Assembly: GCF_016905445.1 (NCBI RefSeq)
Contig: NZ_JAFEXF010000053.1
Coordinates: forward strand, 1-39,811
DNA from: Streptomyces sp. G44
Lineage (GTDB): Bacteria > Actinomycetota > Actinomycetes > Streptomycetales > Streptomycetaceae
DNA length: 39,811 bases
Direction: 5' to 3'
Under the pieces are notes generated by a model. That model did no database searches and was not told where the DNA came from. It worked only from the letters and a program-made list of their open reading frames with translations. Both the position numbers and the translations under genes were made by a program. Every line of letters begins with the position of its first letter. Within the stretch, counting starts at the first letter, position 1. Of the stretch, positions 35,101-39,811 are shown piece after piece.

Positions 35101-37033
35101 GGGCCCGCAGCATGTCGTGCCGGTCCAGGAGGGCGCCGAGGCCGGCGGTCAGTACGTCCCCGCTCAGTCCGGCCGGGGCGCCGAGGACCACCCACTGGGC
35201 GAACCCGGCGGCCGTGGCATGGTCGCCGAACGCCCGCATCACGGGCGTCCAGGGCACCTCGCCCACCCCCACGTCGACCGTCGCCGCTTCCCGCGTGACC
35301 GCTGCGACGACCCGGGCGAGGCACTCCGGCGTCTTCTCCTCGAAGACCTGCCGGGGCGTCACCACCAGGCCCGCGTGGCGCGCCCGCGAGGCGAGTTGCA
35401 TGGAGCTGATCGAGTCGCCGCCGAGCTCGAAGAAGTCGTCCGCGGCCCCGGCCCGCTCCAGACCGAGCACCTCGGCGAACAGCCCGCACAAGATGCGTTC
35501 GGTCTCGGTGCGCGGCTCGCGTCCGGCCACCCGGGAGGCGAAGTCCGGCGCGGGCAGCGCCGCCCGGTCGACCTTGCCGTTGACGGTCAGCGGCAGCGCG
35601 TCCAGGACGACGATGGCCGCCGGAACCATGTACTCGGGCAGCCGGGCGGCCACATACGCACGTATCTCCTGCGGGTCCGCGACAGGCCGCCCGTGCGGGT
35701 CCACGGCGGGCCGCCCGACGCCGGGCTGCTGGGCGCCGGGTCCCTCCGCGACCACGTATCCGATCAGCCGCTTCTGCCCCGGACCGTCCTGCCGGGACAC
35801 CACGACCGCCTGGACCACCGCGTCATGCCCGGCCAGGACCGCCTCGACCTCCCCCGGCTCCACCCGGAACCCACGGACCTTCACCTGCTCGTCCGCACGC
35901 CCCACGAAGAGGAGTTCACCGTCATCCGTCCACCGGGCCAGATCGCCCGTCCGGTACATGCGGGCTGGCCCGCCCCGCGTACCGAAGGGGCACGCCACGA
36001 ACCGCTGTGCCGTCAGGTCCGGCCGGTGGAGGTACCCGCGTGCCAGGCCCGGGCCCGCGACGTACAGTTCGCCGACGGTTCCGGGGGCGACCGGCCGCAG
36101 GAAGTCGTCCAGGACGTAGGCCCGGGTGTTGAGGAGCGGCCTGCCGACCGGCACCGGGCCGTCCCCCGCCGGGCGCAGCGGCTCGCTCATCGCGGCGCAG
36201 ACGGTCACCTCCGTCGGGCCGTACGCGTTGACGAGCCGCCGGTCAGACCAGCGTGCGGCCAGCAACGGCGGGCACTCCTCGCCGGCGACGATCAGGGTCC
36301 GGACGGTGTCGGGCAGGGCGTCCACCGTCGCGAGGACCGACGGCGGCACCGTCATGTGCGTCACCCCGAACTCGGCGGCTACATCGGCGAGGGCGCCGTG
36401 CGGCGGCAGCCGGTCAGCGCGGGCCACCACGAGCGCCGCCCCCGACAGGAGCGCCATGCACATCTCGGAGACGGCGGCGTCGAAGCTCCATGAGGCCAGC
36501 TGCATGACACGTGAGTCCGGGCCTACGGCGAAGCGCTCGATCTGGCCGGCCGCCAGGTTGCCGATACCGGCGTGCGTGACGACGACGCCCTTCGGTGTCC
36601 CGGTCGAACCGGACGTGTAGATGACGTACGCCGGGTCCGTCGCGCCGCTCCTGCCGTCCTCGGCCCGGTGCGCGCGGCCCGTGGGGGCCTCGGGGGTGCC
36701 GGGGGTGCCGGGTGGCCCGGAGGTGTCGTACACCCACCGGGGTGCGCGCGCCGGAAGCACCGGCTCGGTCGTGGCCGTGCAGACGACGAGCGCCGGGTCG
36801 GCGTCGGCCAGCACGCGGGCGACGCGCTCCGCGGGGTGGGCCGGGTCGACCGGCACGAAGGCCGCTCCCGCCCTGGACACGCCCAGCAGGACGGCGACGA
36901 CATCGGCCGAGCGTTCCATCACCACGGCGACCAGGTCACCGCGGCGCACCCCGCGTGCCCGCACCTCGTCCGCCACGCGGCCTGCTGCGCGGCCGAGCCG
37001 TGCGTAGGTCCACTGCCGGTCCGCCGCGATCAC
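29129..37033 (-). CDS. NRPS-A, downstream part: A-PCP-E / C-A-PCP-E
   Basis: This frame is the continuation of the synthetase that starts beyond 39811; the two parts are separated by an apparent one-base frameshift at 37079-37083. The GTG at 37033 falls inside an A domain (VIAADRQWTY) with no Shine-Dalgarno, so it is not a natural start. Layout by position: A to about 35530 (TSGSTGTPKG; pocket D-A-S-T-I-A-A-V-C), PCP about 35510-35290 (GGDSI), E about 35270-33860 (ANHLVVDG), C about 33830-32430 (HHLTMDGWS), A about 32410-30890 (pocket D-A-S-T-V-A-A-V-C), PCP 30870-30660, E 30620-29190 (HHLVVDG, NYLGR). D-A-S-T-V-A-A-V-C(K) is a published tyrosine/beta-hydroxytyrosine code, so two successive D-aromatic residues are predicted. 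The C-terminal tail QHQIDELEAGF resembles a docking helix for NRPS-B. Confidence 0.9.
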   Translation of the reverse strand: MIAADRQWTYARLGRAAGRVADEVRARGVRRGDLVAVVMERSADVVAVLLGVSRAGAAFVPVDPAHPAERVARVLADADPALVVCTATTEPVLPARAPRWVYDTSGPPGTPGTPEAPTGRAHRAEDGRSGATDPAYVIYTSGSTGTPKGVVVTHAGIGNLAAGQIERFAVGPDSRVMQLASWSFDAAVSEMCMALLSGAALVVARADRLPPHGALADVAAEFGVTHMTVPPSVLATVDALPDTVRTLIVAGEECPPLLAARWSDRRLVNAYGPTEVTVCAAMSEPLRPAGDGPVPVGRPLLNTRAYVLDDFLRPVAPGTVGELYVAGPGLARGYLHRPDLTAQRFVACPFGTRGGPARMYRTGDLARWTDDGELLFVGRADEQVKVRGFRVEPGEVEAVLAGHDAVVQAVVVSRQDGPGQKRLIGYVVAEGPGAQQPGVGRPAVDPHGRPVADPQEIRAYVAARLPEYMVPAAIVVLDALPLTVNGKVDRAALPAPDFASRVAGREPRTETERILCGLFAEVLGLERAGAADDFFELGGDSISSMQLASRARHAGLVVTPRQVFEEKTPECLARVVAAVTREAATVDVGVGEVPWTPVMRAFGDHATAAGFAQWVVLGAPAGLSGDVLTAGLGALLDRHDMLRARTAPGEPRLIVGEPGTVDASALVTRVPAAPEELDGTGIGHVAERAAREAAEHLDPASGVMLRAVWVDAGPGRDGRLVLVANHLVVDGVSWRILVPDLRAACEAVAAGREPALDPVATSFRRWAELLTAEATCERRTAELDDWLALLGERQVPLAQRELDPGVDTARTLRRTSWTVPPAQAATLVGRTTAAFHCGVDDVLLAALAGAVARWRPETAGGLLVDVEGHGREPWEGVDLSRTVGWFTSVRPVRLAAAGVDLAHVQAGGPGAGRLLKAVKEQVRAVPGDGLGHALLRHLNPGTAPVLAAAPVPQIGFNYLGRFATATSAAATSATASAWQMAGETAIGGTVDPDLPATHVLEAGAAVRDTPDGPELTLTLSHPGLLVPEAEAERLGRAWVAMLGGLAAHTEDSGAGGHTPSDFPLLDTLTQDDVEELEAAVPEVADVWPLSPLQEGMLFHATFDEAEPDVYEGQRALALDGRLDAGRLRAAWETVLHRHPGLRASFHRLASGEVVQAVAHHVELPWREADLSGLPETEAYAEAERLAGGERAERIDVTRAPLLRLLLIRFGEDRHRLVLTSHHLTMDGWSLPVLIGDLQAAYEAHATGGGDGRDGRGLPPVTTYRDYLAWLDRQDKAVAHDAWRAELAGLDEPTLVVPAESVRVPVIPDRIRFAFPEEVSRGVARLARDRGLTVNTVVQGAWALLLARLAGRQDVVFGATVAGRPTDLPGAESAVGLFINTVPVRVPLTAGQPVCDMLAGLQRRQAALMAHQHVGLAEIHRLAGPGAVFDTLVVYENYPHPPAHASAPGSPRIRPAGSPQDMGHYPLTFVVSPGEPLHGDFVYRPDVCDRARAEDMVASLVRILEQLVADPAAPVGRVDAVTAAGRDLVVQEWNRTREPADGAAPLPALFARQAERTPDAVALSTGEHALTYRELADRAGRLARYLTRFGVGPECRVAVVGERSAATVEALLAVSTAGGAFVPVDAAYPAERIAYLLADAAPSAVVCTERSRGAVPAGFTGRVVVTDDPRVADEVRRCAGGPVRDDERTAPLVAANAAYVIHTSGSTGAPKGVVVTHAGLGNLARAQIDRFGVRTGSRVLQFASPSFDAAVSELCMALLSGGALVVAAPDEMPPRVSLDEAVRRSRATHVTVPPGVLAAEERLPGALETVVVAGEACPPGLVDRFAPGRRVVNAYGPTETTVCAAMSHPLPAGRDMVPLGHPMANVQVFVLDAFLLPAPPGVAGEVYVAGAGLARGYLGRAPLTAERFVACPFGAGERMYRTGDVARWTREGELLFVGRADDQIKVRGHRIEPGEIEAALTAHPDVVQAVVVARRDHADGSRLVAYVVADPARPTAEDPAAALPAHLRERLPDHMVPTAFVPLDRLPLTVNGKVDRAALPAPDFAERVTGGAPRTETERILCELFAEVLGLERVGVGDSFFELGGDSIMSMQLAARARAAKLLLTSRQVFEEKTPGRLAEVAGAVAPHAAAADAADGIGVGEVPWTPVMRALGERAARPGFAQWTVLGAPAGLGTKTLAEGLAALLDTHDMLRARTVPGEPKLIVGERGTVDAAHLVTRVAAADADTDAALDRIAGRAAREAVEHLDPASGVLVRAVWVDAGPGRTGRIVLVVHHLVVDGVSWRILVPDLRAACEAVAAGRAPALDPVGTSYRRWAELLTRQALGERRVAELDDWLALLGPPRPPLGSREPDPERDTVRTLRHRTWTLPPEQAATLVGTAPAAFHCGVDDVLLATLAGAVGHWRPETAPGLLVDVEGHGRAPLEGVDPLRTVGLFTSVRPVRLDVSGAHLDAAMAGGTAAGSLVKAVKEQVRAVPGDGLGHALLRYLNPVTGPVLQAAPAARIGFNYLGRFAAGGGADGGSGAGPVRPWQPAGESAIGGSADPGMPATHAVDAVAAVRDTAGGPELTITLSWASGLLEEADARRLGDTWLKMLAGLAGHTLDPTAGGHTPSDFHLLDLAQHQIDELEAGFSADQT
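34150..34550. repeat. Near-identical E-domain block, copy 1 (partner 38980-39380)
   Basis: About 390 bases of this epimerization domain match the E domain at 38980-39380 with only a scatter of differences, including long identical runs over third codon positions. The E domain at about 29520-29900 is clearly more diverged. This fits recent duplication or gene conversion between modules. Confidence 0.9.
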
Positions 37034-39811
37034 GGCCGGTGCGTCCGGGGTGCGGCGGGCCTGTGCCTCGAACAGTTTCCCCCAGGGTCCCGGTGGGCAC
37101 GGGCCGGTCGGTGGCGTTCCACTGTTCGAGGACCGTGGTGCGCTCGGCGCTCTCCAGGAGGTCGATGTCGCCGACCCTGAGGGCCGGATCGGCCGTGAGC
37201 CGGTCGAGGACGCGGGCCAGCCGCCTGCCCGCGTCCAGGGCGCGCCGCCCGTCGAACACGTCCGGCCGGTAGGTCAGGCGGATACCGAGGCGGTCGTCCG
37301 GGACGACCCCGACGGCCAGGGGGTAGTGGGTTCCCAGCCGGCTGCCGACTTGGGCGAGCGCGATGTCGCCGCCGCCCTGCCGGGTGGGGTGCGCGTCGGG
37401 GGCGGGGCGGGGGCTCGTTCCGGGGTGGGGGCTCGTGTCGATGGCCGGGCTCGCGTCGATGGCCGGGCTCGCGTCGATGGCCGGGCTCGCGTCGCGGCCA
37501 GGGGTGGGGAGCAGGGGCCTGGTCCGCGGGTAGTTCTCGAACATCAGCATGGTGTCGAAGGTCGCGCCCGGTCCGCCGGCCGCCTGGATCTCCGTCAGCC
37601 CCAGGTGCTGATGCGCCATGAGCGCGGTCTGGCGTTCCTGGAGGCGGGCGAGCATCGCGAGCACCGGCTCGCGGGCGTGGAGGCGTACGCGCACCGGGAG
37701 CGTGTTGATGAACAGGCCGACCGCCGACTCGACGCCGGGGAGCTCCGCGGGCCGCCCCGCCACGGTGGTGCCGAACACCACGTCCGTGCGCCGGGCGAGG
37801 CGCGCGAGGACCATGGCCCAGGCGCCCTGCACCACCGTGTTCACCGTCAGTCCGTGGGCGCGGGCCAGTTCGGTCACGGCGCGCGTCGTGCTCTCGGGGA
37901 GGCGCAGCGAGTCTTCCTCGGTCGGGGTGGGCGCCGCACCGCTCGGGTCGGCGGGGGCGACGAGGGTCGGCTCGTCGGCACCGGCCAGCTCGGCACGCCA
38001 GGCCGCCCGCGCGGCCGTCTTGTCCTGCCGGGCCAGCCAGGCCAAGTAGCTCCCGTACGAGGCGCTCCGAGCGGGCGGCGGCGGCACCGGGGTGGCGTGG
38101 TCCATCGCGTACGTCTCGGACACTTCGTTCAGCAGGAGCGGTGTCGACCAGCCGTCCGCCACGATGTGGTGGCTGGTGACGACCAGGCGGTGCCGGTCCT
38201 CGCCGAGACGGATCAGGAGGAGGCGCAGGAGGGGCGGCGCCGTCAGGTCGAGGCGCGCGGCGGCGTCGCGGGCGGCGAGCCGCTCCGCCTCGGCGAGCGC
38301 CTCCGCCTCCGGGAGGCCCGTCAGGTCCGCCTCGCGCCACGGCAGTTCCACGTCCTGCGACACGACCTGCACGGCCTGTCCCGACGGCAGGCGGTGGAAG
38401 CTCGCCCGCAGCGCGTCGTGCTGGGCGAGCAGGTGCTGCCATGCCGCGCGCAGCCGTTCCGTGTCGAGCGTCCCGTCCACGGCGAGCACCCGCTGGCTCT
38501 GGTACGCGTCGGGGCCGTCGCCGTCGAAGGCGGCGTGGAAGAGCATGCCTTCCTGGAGTGGCGACAGCGGCCATACGTCGGCCAGTCCCGGCACCGCCGC
38601 CTCCAGCCGCTCGACGCCGTCCTGGGTGAGGGTGTCGAGGAGGGGGAAGTCCGAGGGGGTGTGTCCGCCCGCGCCGCTGTCCTCGGTGTGCGCGGCGAGG
38701 CCGCCGAGCATCGCCACCCAGGCCCGGCCCAGCCGCTCGGCCTCCGCCTCCTCCAGCAGGCCACCGGCCCAGCTCAGCCTGATCTCCAAGTGGGGTCCGT
38801 CCGCTGTGTCCTGGACGGTGACGTTCGCCTCCAGGGCGTGCGGCAGGGGCATGTCCGGGGCGACCGTGCCGCCGATCGTGGTCTCGCCGGCCATCTGCCA
38901 GGCGGAGGCCGTGGCGGAGGCGGCGACGGCGGACGTGGCGACGGCGGAGGTGGCGACGGCGGACGTGGCGGTGCTGAACCGGCCCAGGTAGTTGAAGCCG
39001 ATCTGCGGCACCGGGGCGGCGGCGAGAACCGGGGCGGTCTCGGTGTTGAGGTGCCGCAGCAGCGCGTGGCCGAGCCCGTCACCGGGGACCGCGCGGGCCT
39101 GCTCCTTGACCGCCTTCAACAGCCTGCCGGCCGCGGGGCCACCGGCTTGGACGTGGGCGAGATCCACACCCGCGGCGGCCAGCCGGACCGGCCGCACGCT
39201 GGTGAACCAGCCGACCGTACGCGACAGATCCACACCCTCCCACGGCTCCCGGCCATGCCCCTCGACATCCACCAAGAGTCCCCCGGCGGTCTCCGGCCGC
39301 CACCGCGCCACCGCACCCGCAAGAGCCGCCAGCAGAACGTCGTCGACCCCGCAGTGGAACGCGACCGTGGTCCGGCCCACGAGTGTGGCCGCGTGCCGTG
39401 CCGGCACCACCCAGGTCCGCTGACGCAGGGTCCGTACGGTGTCGATGTCAGGGTTCAATGGGCGTTCGGCCACCGGGACTTGAGCGTCACCGAGGAGGGC
39501 GAGCCAGGTGTCGAGCTCTGCGGCCCGCCGCTCATCGGTCGCCTGTGCGGACAGCAGCTCCGCCCAGCGCCGGAACGAGGTCGCCACCGGGTCGAGCGCC
39601 GGTTCGCGCCCGGCCGCCACCGCCTCGCACGCCGCCCGCAGATCCGGCACCAGGACCCGCCAGGACACCCCGTCCACCACCAAGTGATGCGCCACGAGCA
39701 CCAGACGGCCGACGCGGCTTGGGCCCGCCTCCACCCACACCGCCTGGGCCAGCACCCCGGAGGCCGGGTCGAGACGGTCCACGGCGTCCCGCGCCGCTCG
39801 TCCCGCGATCC
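36936..39811 (-). CDS. NRPS-A, upstream part (5' truncated by window edge): E / C / start of A
   Basis: The frame is open to the window edge at 39811 and must begin outside. It opens inside an epimerization domain (AHHLVVDGVSWR, VEGHGREPWEG, RTVGWFTS, FNYLGR) ending near 38660. A DCL-type C domain follows (about 38620-37110; WPLSPLQEGMLFHA, HHIVADGWS, VGLFINTLPVR), then the first residues of an A domain (EQWNATDRPVPTGTLG). After that the frame is lost: it reads on as Arg/Gly-rich nonsense to a stop at 36936, while homology resumes one base out of phase (KLFEAQARRTPDAPAVI). Corrected, both parts form one synthetase of more than 3500 aa inside this window. The residue added before the first full module would be D-configured. 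Confidence 0.88.
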   Translation of the reverse strand, partial: IAGRAARDAVDRLDPASGVLAQAVWVEAGPSRVGRLVLVAHHLVVDGVSWRVLVPDLRAACEAVAAGREPALDPVATSFRRWAELLSAQATDERRAAELDTWLALLGDAQVPVAERPLNPDIDTVRTLRQRTWVVPARHAATLVGRTTVAFHCGVDDVLLAALAGAVARWRPETAGGLLVDVEGHGREPWEGVDLSRTVGWFTSVRPVRLAAAGVDLAHVQAGGPAAGRLLKAVKEQARAVPGDGLGHALLRHLNTETAPVLAAAPVPQIGFNYLGRFSTATSAVATSAVATSAVAASATASAWQMAGETTIGGTVAPDMPLPHALEANVTVQDTADGPHLEIRLSWAGGLLEEAEAERLGRAWVAMLGGLAAHTEDSGAGGHTPSDFPLLDTLTQDGVERLEAAVPGLADVWPLSPLQEGMLFHAAFDGDGPDAYQSQRVLAVDGTLDTERLRAAWQHLLAQHDALRASFHRLPSGQAVQVVSQDVELPWREADLTGLPEAEALAEAERLAARDAAARLDLTAPPLLRLLLIRLGEDRHRLVVTSHHIVADGWSTPLLLNEVSETYAMDHATPVPPPPARSASYGSYLAWLARQDKTAARAAWRAELAGADEPTLVAPADPSGAAPTPTEEDSLRLPESTTRAVTELARAHGLTVNTVVQGAWAMVLARLARRTDVVFGTTVAGRPAELPGVESAVGLFINTLPVRVRLHAREPVLAMLARLQERQTALMAHQHLGLTEIQAAGGPGATFDTMLMFENYPRTRPLLPTPGRDASPAIDASPAIDASPAIDTSPHPGTSPRPAPDAHPTRQGGGDIALAQVGSRLGTHYPLAVGVVPDDRLGIRLTYRPDVFDGRRALDAGRRLARVLDRLTADPALRVGDIDLLESAERTTVLEQWNATDRPVPTGTLGETVRGTGPPHPGRTGRDRGGPAVDLRTARPRSRPRGGRGAGTRGAPR
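37079..37083 (-). other. Apparent frameshift site (C5/G5 run) in NRPS-A
   Basis: On the minus strand the sequence is ACC CTG GGG GAA ACT GTT. Removing one G restores ACC CTG GGG AAA CTG TTC, giving the expected A-domain start T-L-G-K-L-F-E-A-Q-A. So the run appears one base too long for a continuous protein, either by real mutation or by a homopolymer sequencing error. Confidence 0.9.
37437..37490. repeat. 18-bp tandem repeat x3 in a C domain of NRPS-A
   Basis: Three perfect copies of GTCGATGGCCGGGCTCGC. On the minus strand they encode repeated Ala-Ser-Pro-Ala-Ile-Asp in a Pro-rich loop between LMFENYPRTRP and GDIALAQ, near the end of the C domain. The same loop is much shorter in the other C domains. 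Confidence 0.95.
38980..39380. repeat. Near-identical E-domain block, copy 2 (partner 34150-34550)
   Basis: Partner of the block at 34150-34550. Both copies also have a neighbouring Ala/Thr/Ser-Val microrepeat (ATSAVATSA-type, about 38925-38980 here) of different length, where units of about 15 bases have expanded. Confidence 0.9.

Noticed and set aside
30995..36493. Long plus-strand open frame opposite NRPS-A
   Set aside because: Antisense shadow; no domains, and the opposite strand encodes canonical C, A, PCP and E motifs.
36936..37033. Reading the two NRPS-A frames as two separate natural proteins
   Set aside because: The upstream frame ends in low-complexity nonsense and the downstream GTG lies inside an A domain without a ribosome binding site; a single base removal restores full homology.
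17710..39811. Calling the cluster a known glycopeptide (vancomycin/teicoplanin type)
   Set aside because: No Hpg or Dpg codes, the penultimate module has an E domain, and A* separates X from TE; only the X/P450 logic is shared.

Overview
The window is GC-rich actinobacterial DNA, most likely Streptomyces. Supporting signs are extreme GC3, many GTG starts, ATGA/GTGA stop-start overlaps, a complete egtABCD set and a known type of Streptomyces intergenic repeat. It joins a housekeeping-like left half to a specialised-metabolite gene cluster that runs off the right edge.

Positions 1-1400 are a decaying edge. A frameshifted remnant reads rightward (about 262-546). A broken TIGR02452 (bacterial PARG/macrodomain) gene reads leftward (515-1393). 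Positions 1552-5946 hold egtA-egtB-egtC-egtD, four overlapping genes for ergothioneine; egtA carries a rare TTA codon. A strong hairpin separates them from an orphan sugar-type binding lipoprotein (5998-7287, minus). Next come a dodecin (plus), a small HAD phosphatase (minus) and a luciferase-like oxidoreductase (plus). The SBP/dodecin intergenic region holds two separate inverted repeats that look like operators.

From 9520 to the right edge every gene is on the minus strand. In transcription order these are: NRPS-A (5' end outside the window), NRPS-B, three cytochrome P450s, a 3Fe-4S ferredoxin, a short gap with a hairpin, then lipoprotein, PG-binding/HlyD adaptor, ABC ATPase and FtsX/MacB-type permease. 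NRPS-A reads (E)-[C-A-PCP-E]-[C-A-PCP-E]. NRPS-B reads [C-A-PCP-E]-[C-A-PCP]-X-A*-TE. Two adenylation domains have Tyr/beta-hydroxy-Tyr-like pocket residues.

The key observation is in the last part of NRPS-B. A condensation-like domain there carries HRIATDD instead of HHxxxDG, the signature of the glycopeptide-antibiotic X domain that recruits cross-linking P450s. It is followed by a decayed adenylation domain and a thioesterase, with no second PCP. All three P450s lack the I-helix threonine (two have Asn there, as in OxyB-like enzymes). I infer a cyclised or cross-linked aromatic peptide built by an X-domain/P450 mechanism outside the canonical glycopeptide layout. NRPS-A contains an apparent 1-base frameshift in a C5 run, so the cluster may be broken, or the base may be a sequencing error.
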